Shown in pieces: positions 44,188 to 52,459 of a DNA stretch of 64,000 nt. Under the pieces are notes generated by a model, which saw only the letters and a program-made list of their open reading frames with translations, was not told the DNA's origin and did no database searches. Origin of the DNA: Desulfovibrio ferrophilus. GTDB lineage: Bacteria; Desulfobacterota; Desulfovibrionia; Desulfovibrionales; Desulfovibrionaceae. The stretch lies in NCBI RefSeq assembly GCF_003966735.1, contig NZ_AP017378.1, positions 2,066,905 through 2,130,904 on the forward strand, written 5' to 3'. The translations under genes were made by a program, and so were the position numbers. Position 1 is the stretch's first letter, and each line of letters begins with the position of its first letter.

Positions 44188-44790
44188 CTACTCGGGCAAC
44201 GGAACGCCCAGCACCCGCTCAAAGGCCATGCGCATGAACAGGTTCAGTGGCTCGATATCCTTGGTCACCTTCATGCGCACCAAGGCACCGTGCCAGCCGG
44301 ACACAAGGAAATAGGAAACCTCGCGCACATCCAAGGCAGGGTCGAGCGCCCCTGCTTGTTGTGCCTCTGCCAGCACAGAGCAGTACATGCTAGCCATGCC
44401 GTCAATGGCGTTCGACAAACGCTTGCGAAAGGCGGGACTCAAGTCCCCCATCTCTTGCGCCAGGTTGCCCACAGGGCATCCGAGAGAACATTCCTGAGCC
44501 TGATAAAAATCTCGAAACTTTTCATGAAGCACTCTGAACCGCATCAGAGGCGAGCCGTCGGTCCCGGCAAGAATCTCCATAGCCATTTGCCCAAAATGCG
44601 CCACATAATGGTCCACAACCTGAAGCCCGAAATCCTCCTTATTCTTGAAATAGAAATAGAAGGAGCCCTTGGGAATATCAGCGGCATCAAGGATCTCCTT
44701 GAGCCCCGTGTTGTTGAAGCCATTTTTGTGAATGATCCGCGCGCCGGCCTCAATAATGCGTTCGCGGGTTCCCTGCTTTTGAGTCTTCAT
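44188..44790 (-). CDS. TetR family transcriptional regulator
   Basis: 200 residues. N-terminal HTH (about 8-55: ERIIEAGARIIHKNGFNNTG, then LKEILDAADIPKGSFYFYFK) typical of TetR/AcrR. The ligand-binding domain contains CSLGCPVGNLAQEM, a segment shared with YxaF-like, QacR-type regulators of the TetR_C_33 group. The ATG at 44790 begins close to the predicted -10, giving an almost leaderless transcript. It probably represses itself and the AhpD-like gene, judging from the paired operators. Confidence 0.92.
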   Translation of the reverse strand: MKTQKQGTRERIIEAGARIIHKNGFNNTGLKEILDAADIPKGSFYFYFKNKEDFGLQVVDHYVAHFGQMAMEILAGTDGSPLMRFRVLHEKFRDFYQAQECSLGCPVGNLAQEMGDLSPAFRKRLSNAIDGMASMYCSVLAEAQQAGALDPALDVREVSYFLVSGWHGALVRMKVTKDIEPLNLFMRMAFERVLGVPLPE

Positions 44791-44799
44791 TTGGCATTC

Positions 44800-44827
44800 A
44801 TTAGACCAGTCGTCTAGTGAATGTCAA
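44800..44827 (-). promoter_or_regulatory. Promoter of the TetR gene
   Basis: -35 TTGACA (44822-44827) and -10 TCTAAT (44800-44805) with a 16-base spacer. TetR operator 2 lies in this spacer, so autorepression is predicted. Confidence 0.75.
44802..44816. promoter_or_regulatory. TetR operator 2, upstream of tetR
   Basis: TAGAC (44802-44806) and GTCTA (44812-44816) around CAGTC; extended TTCA/TGAA symmetry. It differs from operator 1 at a single core base (AGACCAGTCGTCT vs AGACCGGTCGTCT). Confidence 0.88.
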
Positions 44828-44934
44828 ACAAGGAGATCCTGACAATGATCCCTGCAAAATGAATACGATCCTTGCCTCCCCCCCGGCTCGGCAATCTGAA
44901 ATTGCTCCCTCTGTACAACCACAAGTGCTCGGGG

Positions 44935-44962
44935 TTGCCAAAATATCACTGTCGCGTACAAT
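44935..44962 (+). promoter_or_regulatory. Sigma70-type promoter for the REC-TPR gene
   Basis: -35 TTGCCA (44935-44940), 16-base spacer, -10 TACAAT (44957-44962). Predicted transcript starts near 44969, about 33 bases before the ATG at 45002. Confidence 0.6.
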
Positions 44963-45001
44963 TAAGTTGACCTCATCATTCGGGAAACGCAAAATAGACA
45001 T

Positions 45002-46087
45002 ATGGACCAAGCGCACGAATTCAAAACCATCTGCGTCGTCTCCGGCCAGGAAGATCATCTACGCAGGGACAAGCTGAACATCAAACGGCTTCGCCCCAAG
45101 ACGATCATGGGCTTTTCTTCTGGTGGAGAGGGCGCAGGATTCCTTGCCAACCAAGATGTGGACTGCATCATCTGCGACTCCAACCTTGACGACATGGACG
45201 GTTGCAAATTCATGCGGATTATCCGCCAGATGCCCCGGCACCGCATGACGCCCATTATCATGGTCACGGTGGAGAACCAGAAGAATGCTGTGCTGGACTC
45301 CATCGCCGCCGGTTGCACGGGCTACGTCCTTCGCCCATATTCAGAAGAAACCCTTGAACGCCACCTGATGATGGCAGTGCAGTTGCAACGCTTCTCCGAA
45401 ATCGAAGTTGAACAACTCAAACACGCTCAGGACATGGTGGATCAGGGCGACTTTGATGACGCAATTGAAGAATTCGAAGAAATACTTTCGCTGCAGGACG
45501 AGGCCCAAAAATACTACGACATGGGCTGCGACTATTTGATCCGCCAAAAGTACGGCAAGGCGATCATCTCTTTCAACAAGGCGCTCAAGATCAACGATCT
45601 TTTCGCCGAGGCCTATCAGGGACTGGCCGAAGCCTACAAGGGCAAGGGCAATCTGGACCGCTTCAAGGGCTACCTGCAAAAGGCCGCCGAGGTTCACGCC
45701 CAGTTCGATCGGCTGGAACAGGCCAAAACCATCTTCATCGAGATTCTCAAGCACGATACCAAGGCTCCCAATCCATACAACACTCTGGGTGTCCGATTGC
45801 GTCGAGCCGGTGACTATCCCGGTGCGGTTCGGGCCTACCGCCGAGCCTTGGAGATCACTCCGAAAGACGAGAACATCTACTTCAATATTTCAAAGGCCTA
45901 CTTCTATATGGGCGAGCGCAAAAAGGCCCAACAGGACCTGAAACTCTCTTTGGATATTAATCCGCATTTTCCCGAGGCAGCCAAATTCTACAAGGAAGTC
46001 ACGGGCAGACCCTGGTCACCGCCCTCTGGCGAGCCTATCTCCGCTGCCCAGGACACCAAAAGAGCCGAGACCATCAAAGACATCTGA
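45002..46087 (+). CDS. Receiver-TPR protein
   Basis: 361 residues. An N-terminal receiver-like domain (about 5-130) has CIICDSNLDDMDGCKF with Asp59 as the likely phosphoacceptor and LRPYS instead of a KP motif; the acidic pair is replaced (VVSGQED). The remainder (about 145-335) is a TPR array: KYYDMGCDYLIRQKYGKAII, AYQGLAEAYKGKGNLDRFKG, NPYNTLGVRLRRAGDYPGAV. It resembles the N-terminal two thirds of the REC-TPR-PilZ protein at 19122-20492 in design. It stands alone, with its own promoter and a bidirectional terminator. Confidence 0.88.
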   Translation: MDQAHEFKTICVVSGQEDHLRRDKLNIKRLRPKTIMGFSSGGEGAGFLANQDVDCIICDSNLDDMDGCKFMRIIRQMPRHRMTPIIMVTVENQKNAVLDSIAAGCTGYVLRPYSEETLERHLMMAVQLQRFSEIEVEQLKHAQDMVDQGDFDDAIEEFEEILSLQDEAQKYYDMGCDYLIRQKYGKAIISFNKALKINDLFAEAYQGLAEAYKGKGNLDRFKGYLQKAAEVHAQFDRLEQAKTIFIEILKHDTKAPNPYNTLGVRLRRAGDYPGAVRAYRRALEITPKDENIYFNISKAYFYMGERKKAQQDLKLSLDINPHFPEAAKFYKEVTGRPWSPPSGEPISAAQDTKRAETIKDI

Positions 46088-46131
46088 TTCTTTTACCCGA
46101 CGACTCGGCAAGACACCTGCTCGCCCACAAA

Positions 46132-46166
46132 AAAAGGCTTCGCTAATCTGCGAAGCCTTCTTTCTT
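46132..46166. terminator. Bidirectional rho-independent terminator
   Basis: AAGGCTTCGC (46134-46143) pairs with GCGAAGCCTT (46150-46159), 6-base loop, with T-rich CTTTCTTT on the plus side and A5 (T5 on minus) on the other. It serves the REC-TPR gene and the convergent motB. Confidence 0.93.
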
Positions 46167-46198
46167 TGTACCAAAAACTGAAAATTTCAGGGCAAACT

Positions 46199-46894
46199 CT
46201 ACTCCATCGGCTCAACTAGAATCACAATACGTCTGTTCTGAGCCTGATTCTCGGCTATGGCGTTCCCGTGAATATCCATATTGGGGCGCTTGGGACGTGT
46301 ATCTGCCAGTCCCATGACCTGAACATGATCACGAGGAAAACCGTGATCAATGAAATAGCGTGCCACGGCAGAGGCCCGTGCGGCTGACAACTCCCAATTC
46401 GATGGAAATGCCGAAGACTTGATCGGGATGTTGTCGGTGTGACCTTCCACCGTCATGCGATAGGGGATACCCATCAGCGGCGGCGCAATGTCGGCCAGAA
46501 TCTCAAGGGCCGTGGGGGTCAACTCCGCGCTGCCCAATTCGAAGAACACTGCTCCCCGCAGGTTTACCGCCACAGCATTGGGACGCATCTCCAGGGACAG
46601 AGCATCTGAAGCATGGCGGGTACGCGCAGTAATTTCATGCCGGACGTCCTCCATACTCTTGAGCCTTTGGCGCCACTCCGCCGGAATCATGGGCGCTTCC
46701 GGTTCCGGAGCCTTGGTCCCCATGGCCTCGCCCAACGACTCGGCCACCACCTCGTACTGCTCACGGTTCACCTCAGACACCGTGACCATGAGAATAAAAA
46801 AACAAAGAATCAGCGTCATCATGTCCGCGAAGGACAATTCCCACGCCCCGCCCTGCTCGCGCTCGGTGCGCTTGAACTTGACCGGACCGGGCAT
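46199..46894 (-). CDS. motB: Flagellar motor stator protein MotB
   Basis: 231 residues. KFKRTEREQGGAWELSFADMMTLILCFFIL contains the plug-proximal helix with the conserved Asp in SFADMMT (proton/ion-binding). The C-terminal OmpA-like domain carries VEGHTDNIPI and AARASAVARYFIDHGFP. The ATG at 46894 overlaps the motA stop as TGATG and begins just before the membrane helix; a longer version from 46948 would lie inside motA and add an unlikely His-rich tail. Confidence 0.93.
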   Translation of the reverse strand: MPGPVKFKRTEREQGGAWELSFADMMTLILCFFILMVTVSEVNREQYEVVAESLGEAMGTKAPEPEAPMIPAEWRQRLKSMEDVRHEITARTRHASDALSLEMRPNAVAVNLRGAVFFELGSAELTPTALEILADIAPPLMGIPYRMTVEGHTDNIPIKSSAFPSNWELSAARASAVARYFIDHGFPRDHVQVMGLADTRPKRPNMDIHGNAIAENQAQNRRIVILVEPME

Positions 46895-47697
46895 CAGGCC
46901 TTTCTCCGAGGCTTGCCCACGCTCTTCATGACCGTGATGGTGCTCCATCGACGCGGTGGCAGATAGGCCTTGAGCTTATCAAGAACAATGGCAGCCGGAG
47001 CCTTGTCCTTGATAAACAGCGTGCCATCGCGCACCAGCGACATCAGAATCACCCGCTCTTCAATGCGCTTCTCGACCTTCACGGCAATGGGTAAAAAGAC
47101 CATATTGGCCAGCAGGATACCGTACAAGGTCGTGGTCAGGGCCGTGGCCATGGCCGGTCCGATTTCGCCAAGATTACTGCCCATGGCCTGCATCATTGCA
47201 ATCAGCCCAATGAGCGTTCCGATAATCCCGAAGGCCGGTGAGAGCCGAGACATGGTGCGATAGATGCCCGCCGAGGACATCTCCTGCTCGTAGGTCTGCT
47301 GAATACGGGTATCCAGAATCTCTGCAATTTCCTCGCGCGAGTATCCATCCACCACCATCTGAATGGCGTCATGCAAAAATTCGTTATCAATACCAGGAAT
47401 TTGCTTCTCCAGATGAACCTTACCCTTGGTGGACGAATCCTTGGCCAGACGCACCAGGGCGTTGACGTATTCGCCCATGGGCAACTCCTCTCGCCCCAGG
47501 GCGATGAGGAACAGCTGGAACACGCGCGCGACCTCACGCATAGGATAGCAAATGAAAGTCGCAGCGGCGGTCCCGCCCAGCACGATGGCCAAGCCAGGTA
47601 AGTTCAAAAAGACGGCAACGCTGGATGTAGCAAAAAAAGTTGCGAACCCCAACACGCCCATGCCGAACAGGATGCCGATAATTGTGGCGACGTTCAC
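46894..47697 (-). CDS. motA: Flagellar motor stator protein MotA
   Basis: 267 residues. Four membrane helices: the N-terminal TIIGILFGMGVLGFATFFA, GLAIVLGGTAAATFICYPMR, then after a cytoplasmic loop GIIGTLIGLIAMMQAMGSNL and LTTTLYGILLANMVFLPIAV. These match MotA. The start is GTG at 47697, overlapping the upstream FliG-like stop as GTGA, so all three genes (FliG-like, motA, motB) are translationally coupled. Confidence 0.95.
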   Translation of the reverse strand: MNVATIIGILFGMGVLGFATFFATSSVAVFLNLPGLAIVLGGTAAATFICYPMREVARVFQLFLIALGREELPMGEYVNALVRLAKDSSTKGKVHLEKQIPGIDNEFLHDAIQMVVDGYSREEIAEILDTRIQQTYEQEMSSAGIYRTMSRLSPAFGIIGTLIGLIAMMQAMGSNLGEIGPAMATALTTTLYGILLANMVFLPIAVKVEKRIEERVILMSLVRDGTLFIKDKAPAAIVLDKLKAYLPPRRWSTITVMKSVGKPRRKA

Positions 47698-48902
47698 TTG
47701 ATGAGCCCCTTGATGCGCTTGATGGTCTCGATGAGTTCGTCCTCGGCATCTGCGGCTTCCATCTCATCGAGATTCTCGATGGACATGGCCTGCTCCTGAA
47801 CGATCTTGGACATCTTCTTGGAGAGATTCGAGAAGATGCGACTGCGCGCCTCGTCACCGGCCATGGAAGCCAGAATGGCCACCTTGTGAAATCCCAGGGA
47901 AGAGAAGCAGTCCTGTAGGGCCGCATTGTCCACATAAACGATGTCGTTGACGGTCTCCAGATCTTCAAGCTTGACGCGTTTCTTCTTGACCCGCTGGAAA
48001 AATTCGGTACCCACTTCCCCGACCCATGCCTCAACAGTCGGCTTGTGCATGAAGAAATAGGTTTCCGGAATCTCCTTGTAGCTCATCTTCTTGTAGATCG
48101 TCTCGGGCTTGGACTCGACAAGCTCGGCAAATTCATAGATATCGATAAACTCCAAACACTGGGTAAACGGGGCCTTGTCTGCGGGCATTTCCTGAGACAG
48201 GTTACGGGCCACGCTCATGAACTTAGCAAGGTCTGGAATGGTGAGGGTACGATCCTTCAGAAAATCGGACGTCTTGCGGGATCGACCCAGGGCGTCCTTC
48301 TTCATCACGGCCTTGCGCACATCATTCACGTCAATAATCTTCAACTTGCGCAAGCGGGTCACAACCTCGTCAATTTCAAGCTGGGTCACCAGCAGGATAT
48401 CCTTGGCGGTGCGCGAGAACTCCGCATAGGACAAGCCGGAAGTCTGCCCTGCCTTGCCACCGCTCTTAGGGGAATGGATGTGAGCCTTGTACATCATCTC
48501 CAAAATCCCACACACGGACAGAAAGACATTCCCCGTGCTGCTTTCCGCTACGCGCCTGTTCACCGCACGGACCTGCTCAATCAGAAAACGGGCCAGACGC
48601 TGGATCGGCGCAGGGCTCTTCAGGAGCATAGCCTGGAACGTGTCCCGGTCCATAACAATGATCTCGCAAGGCTCCTCGGCCACTGCATTGGCAATACGCG
48701 TTCCCCCGCCGAGCAGCCCTTCCTCTCCGAAGATCTGCCCGGGTGTCACTTCCGCCAGCACCACTTTCTTGTTGTTGAGAATACGATACAGACTGATACG
48801 GCCTGTCTTGAGCATATAGGCCACGGAACTTTTCTGGTCTTCCTTGAAGATCACCTGACCCTTGTGCAGAGTCTTGTACTTTGTATCGGAATTGAAATCC
48901 AT
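47694..48902 (-). CDS. Cyclic-nucleotide-binding-domain / FliG C-terminal-like fusion
   Basis: 402 residues. N-terminal cNMP-binding domain (about 15-110) with the phosphate-binding cassette FGEEGLLGGGTRIANAV (Glu60, Arg69), then a winged-helix-like region (150-200) and a C-terminal part that follows the FliG pattern: FAELVESKPETIYKKMSYKE, and from about 315 DIVYVDNAALQDCFSSLGFH, then ARSRIFSNLSKKMSKIVQEQ, matching the torque helix region of FliG (IFRNMSKRAA in the family). It is translationally coupled to motA and motB. A cyclic nucleotide could therefore act on the stator or rotor. The canonical fliG is not in the window. Confidence 0.75.
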   Translation of the reverse strand: MDFNSDTKYKTLHKGQVIFKEDQKSSVAYMLKTGRISLYRILNNKKVVLAEVTPGQIFGEEGLLGGGTRIANAVAEEPCEIIVMDRDTFQAMLLKSPAPIQRLARFLIEQVRAVNRRVAESSTGNVFLSVCGILEMMYKAHIHSPKSGGKAGQTSGLSYAEFSRTAKDILLVTQLEIDEVVTRLRKLKIIDVNDVRKAVMKKDALGRSRKTSDFLKDRTLTIPDLAKFMSVARNLSQEMPADKAPFTQCLEFIDIYEFAELVESKPETIYKKMSYKEIPETYFFMHKPTVEAWVGEVGTEFFQRVKKKRVKLEDLETVNDIVYVDNAALQDCFSSLGFHKVAILASMAGDEARSRIFSNLSKKMSKIVQEQAMSIENLDEMEAADAEDELIETIKRIKGLIK

Positions 48903-48975
48903 CAGCGCGGCCTCGGTATGAAATCAGGTTCCGGAAATAGCGCAATACGTAAGGGCAAACCTATTCCGCCCATCG

Positions 48976-51483
48976 CTAACGTATATATTGTTCCACCAGC
49001 TTGAGCAACTTGGGCTTGGTAAATGGACGCTCGATATAGTCAGTATATCCCGCGTCCAAACTTCGCTGACCATCGTCTGGAATATAGTGAGCAGTAATGG
49101 CCAATAAGGGAACGGGCTGAGTCTTGCTTTCGCCTTCCCAGTTGCGAATGGCCCGGGCCGCCGCAAAGCCATCCATACCCGTCAGATGGGTGCCCATAAT
49201 CACCATATCGAAATGGCTCTTGGTATAGGCCTCCACCCCGCCTCGCCCATTTTCGGCAAAGGCCAACCTATAGTGCTTGTCCGCCAGATAGTATTTGACC
49301 AACATTCTGGTATTCGCGGAATCATCCACCACCAGAATGGACGGTCCGCCATCCTCGTTCTTCGCACGCAGGCGCGCCTTGCCCATCAGGCACAGGGCGG
49401 GGTTAACCCCCTCGCTGTACCGATGCCCGTTAACGATGGAGAAGGCCACGGCACTGAGCTCCTGCTCCTGTGCGGGCAATGCGATGACGCCAGCCAAGCC
49501 CAAGGTCTGTGCATACAGCCTATCCTCGTCGTCGGGCGCATCCGAAAACATCACCAGGCTATGCATGGGAAAACCTTCGTTATCCACCAATTGACTAACC
49601 AGCTTCCAGCCCTGGTCATCAGCAGGGATAAAGACGATGCGGTAAGGCTTGCAGGTGCCATAGGCCTCGATTGTTGCCAATTCGGCCTTGCCCAAGGATG
49701 GCTCCAGCTCCAGATCAGCACCCCAGGTCAATAGCCGCTCGGTCAATGCTTCAAAGTCTCCCACCCCGGCAATCAAGACCGTGCGCATGGTCAGATCCGG
49801 TGGGACATCGACTTCATCGAACTGATCCGGGTTGAGTTCCATTTCGGCGTATTCTCTGAACAGCCCTGATGACAGAAACAAATCGTGAACTTCTGGATCA
49901 ATATGCCGATCCTTTTTCATGAACCCGAGAATTTTGACGGCCTGAGATAGCGGCATGGGCTTCTTGTAAGGCCGATCCTTGGCCGTGAGGGCTTCAAAGA
50001 TGTCGGCCACAGCCATGATGCGGGCCTGCAGAGGCAGATCATCGTCCTTGAGACCTTGGGGATAGCCCGAGCCGTCCAGTTTCTCATGATGGCTGCTGGC
50101 ATATTCCGGTACACGCGACAATTTCTTGGGGAACGGAAGTTCGGAAAGCATGGTTCCCGTCATGGACGCATGATCCTCGATGATCTCCCGCTCACTGCCA
50201 GTGAGGGTTCCCTTGCGGATGCACAGGTTCAAAAGCTCATTCTCGGTCAAATAGGGGCGCTCTTCCCCATTCACCTCATAGGTCTTGGTCGCAATACCCT
50301 TGAGCCGCTCGATGCGCTCGTCACTCATGAACTCGCCAGGTTCGTTGCACGACATCACGAAAGCGCGCTCTTCTGAAAGCTCCTGCAGAGCATCGGCACA
50401 CCGAGCATCCGTCTCAGCTAGAGCTTGCGGCCCAGCACCCAACGCTAACTGCTCTGCCTTGGAGGCCAGACACTCTGTTTCAATACATTTGGAGATCAAA
50501 TCGAAACGCAGGGCAACCAGCTCCGCACGATCGTAGATGGTTTGGAGCTTGGAGGCCTTGTCCACAACCCATTCGGGAGTGATGATCTTGCCAATATCAT
50601 GCAGCCAAGCCGAGAGCTTGAGCTCCTCCAGTTCATCCTCGTTGAAATGTACTTCCGAGAATGGACCATCATCAATTTCATTGATCCTGCGGGCAATCAT
50701 CATGGAGATGTCCACCACGCGGTTAATATGACCACCGGTATACGGGGACTTTTCTTCAATGGCGTTAGCGATGCTCTTGATGAAGGCGTAAAAGAGGTCC
50801 TTCAGGTCCTTAATCAAACGCGTTTTGGTCAGGGCTGCTGCCGCCTGTGAGGCCAGGGAGGCGACCAGCACCACCCGGTCATCAGAGAACTCGGTTATGC
50901 AGCCGCCCGCAGCGATATCCTGAGCATTCAGAAGCTGAAGTACACCAATTATGTCGTTCTCATGGTTTCGCATGGGAATAACCAGCATGGATTTTGAACG
51001 ATAGCCAGTGGCTTCATCATATTTACGGGGACCGGTAAAATCGAATTCCTCGGATTCATAGACATCGGCGATATTAACGATCTCACCAGTCAGTGCGACA
51101 TGCGACGAGACATTCGATCGGTTGGCTTTCCCATCTACCATCAAGGGGACCGGAGGCAGGTTGATCTCCACTCCCGAGGTACCACCCATACGGGTATTCA
51201 TCGTATCATTCTGGAGGATGACAAAATCCAGATGGGTCGCGTCCTCGTTGACGAGATACAGCGTGCCTGCATCAGCGTCGGTAATGGCGCGCGCTTCATG
51301 AATGATCATTTCAAGCAAACGATTGACGTTTGCCTCACCAGACAGCGCCATGCCGATCTCGGCATACTTATTCAGGTGATAGAGTTGAAAGGCTGAAAGC
51401 CGATCCACGCGGGTTCCAGGGACACACGCCACGGGTTTCTCCGGCGGAGTGGTTCCTTGCCCCTGCTTTTCATCATCGCCCAT
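48976..51483 (-). CDS. GAF-HD-GYP protein with two C-terminal receiver-like domains
   Basis: 835 residues. GAF domain (about 40-215), then HD-GYP (about 240-510) with YTGGHINRV, the HD pair in LHDIGK at 295-299, and HHEKLDGSGYP near 465. A roughly 105-residue insertion separates the two halves of the HD domain compared with RpfG-like proteins. Residues 565-690 look like a degenerate receiver, and 714-835 a second one (ILVVDDSANTRML), whose phosphoacceptor position reads MGTHLTGMDG, so Asp is replaced by Gly764. The ATG at 51483 was preferred to an upstream one at 51534. Predicted c-di-GMP phosphodiesterase. Terminator-adjacent pilus genes lie upstream. Confidence 0.85.
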   Translation of the reverse strand: MGDDEKQGQGTTPPEKPVACVPGTRVDRLSAFQLYHLNKYAEIGMALSGEANVNRLLEMIIHEARAITDADAGTLYLVNEDATHLDFVILQNDTMNTRMGGTSGVEINLPPVPLMVDGKANRSNVSSHVALTGEIVNIADVYESEEFDFTGPRKYDEATGYRSKSMLVIPMRNHENDIIGVLQLLNAQDIAAGGCITEFSDDRVVLVASLASQAAAALTKTRLIKDLKDLFYAFIKSIANAIEEKSPYTGGHINRVVDISMMIARRINEIDDGPFSEVHFNEDELEELKLSAWLHDIGKIITPEWVVDKASKLQTIYDRAELVALRFDLISKCIETECLASKAEQLALGAGPQALAETDARCADALQELSEERAFVMSCNEPGEFMSDERIERLKGIATKTYEVNGEERPYLTENELLNLCIRKGTLTGSEREIIEDHASMTGTMLSELPFPKKLSRVPEYASSHHEKLDGSGYPQGLKDDDLPLQARIMAVADIFEALTAKDRPYKKPMPLSQAVKILGFMKKDRHIDPEVHDLFLSSGLFREYAEMELNPDQFDEVDVPPDLTMRTVLIAGVGDFEALTERLLTWGADLELEPSLGKAELATIEAYGTCKPYRIVFIPADDQGWKLVSQLVDNEGFPMHSLVMFSDAPDDEDRLYAQTLGLAGVIALPAQEQELSAVAFSIVNGHRYSEGVNPALCLMGKARLRAKNEDGGPSILVVDDSANTRMLVKYYLADKHYRLAFAENGRGGVEAYTKSHFDMVIMGTHLTGMDGFAAARAIRNWEGESKTQPVPLLAITAHYIPDDGQRSLDAGYTDYIERPFTKPKLLKLVEQYIR

Positions 51484-51570
51484 TGAATTCGCCTTGTTAT
51501 GAGTTCGACGCACTGCGCCTGATAACATCCCCATTGAATATACCAAAACATCACCACTCCGCAAATACCA

Positions 51571-51609
51571 ATAAAAAACCGGGCCGGAGAGGGAAACTCC
51601 GGCCCGGTT
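51571..51609 (-). terminator. Terminator of the pilus locus
   Basis: AACCGGGCCGGAG (51577-51589) pairs perfectly with CTCCGGCCCGGTT (51597-51609), 7-base loop. On the minus strand it follows the stop at 51644 by about 35 bases and is followed by TTTTTTAT. It separates the pilus locus from the HD-GYP gene. Confidence 0.95.
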
Positions 51610-51643
51610 AGGGCACGTCACAGAGGGTGTATGATGAACGAGT

Positions 51644-52459
51644 CTACAGTTCGCCCAGGCTCTTGCCCAGTTTCTGCACACGTTCATTCATGGGGTAGCG
51701 ATCAATCAGCTGACGATAAATTCGAACAGCGTCCTGTCGCTTACCCTGCCCAAGCAGGGCATATACCAAGTTGATGTTACTAACATAATCCGTTGTTCGA
51801 ATAGCCACTGCACGACGGAAGAAATTCTCCGCATCTGCGTAGCGTTTCTCCTGAAGAGCCAGATACCCTTCCCATTTATACTTGGAAGCACTTTCCTTCT
51901 TGCCGATTTCAACGGACATGGAAGACAAGAGCTGTTTGGACTGGGTCAGATCACCCGACTTCGAAGCCTGAACCAATTTCCGCTCCAGCGCCAAAACGTT
52001 CTCGTTCTTGCGGGCCTTCTGCGCAAAGTGCGTTTCCAACGCCTTGGTGGGCTTGCTCAGGTCAATCTTGCGATCCTGCTTCTGCACGTCGCGATACAAA
52101 CGCTGGCGCACGATTGGAGCCGGTCGAGGCTTAGGTGCAAGCTGAGCCTGCTCCACAGTCTCAGATTCCGCTTCGCCAACCTTACCTTCCATGATCAGAT
52201 CCACTGCCTGCTGACGTCCCTGCATGGTTTGGGATTTAGCCAGAGGCATATCTGGAGCAACCGGAATTGGTATCTTCTGCACTTCCTGTTGGATAAAGAA
52301 GACACCGGAACCGACAAGGACGGTCAAGATCAAAAGGAATACAGCTGCCCTGGCAATAAGCTTGCTTGTTCTGGGCGCCACAGCCTGAGGAGTTGACCGA
52401 GGAGCTTTCCCGGCCTCCTCCTTCTTCAATTGTTGAAGACTTCGGTAGATAACACTCAT
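51644..52459 (-). CDS. MshN-like TPR pilus protein
   Basis: 271 residues. N-terminal cytoplasmic SVIYRSLQQLKKEE, a membrane helix (about 35-55), a linker, and C-terminal TPR repeats: KYKWEGYLALQEKRYADAEN, FFRRAVAIRTTDYV, NLVYALLGQGKRQDAVRIYR. This layout (MSxI short cytosolic start, one helix, TPR periplasmic) is that of MshN in the MSHA biogenesis cluster. The first codon overlaps the secretin stop as ATGA. Last gene of the locus, ahead of the terminator. Confidence 0.82.
   Translation of the reverse strand: MSVIYRSLQQLKKEEAGKAPRSTPQAVAPRTSKLIARAAVFLLILTVLVGSGVFFIQQEVQKIPIPVAPDMPLAKSQTMQGRQQAVDLIMEGKVGEAESETVEQAQLAPKPRPAPIVRQRLYRDVQKQDRKIDLSKPTKALETHFAQKARKNENVLALERKLVQASKSGDLTQSKQLLSSMSVEIGKKESASKYKWEGYLALQEKRYADAENFFRRAVAIRTTDYVSNINLVYALLGQGKRQDAVRIYRQLIDRYPMNERVQKLGKSLGEL

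Noticed and set aside
46895-46948. Longer motB start at 46948 (His-rich N-terminus)
   Set aside because: The extra 18 codons overlap the end of motA and look like its shadow; the TGATG overlap at 46894 gives a better start.
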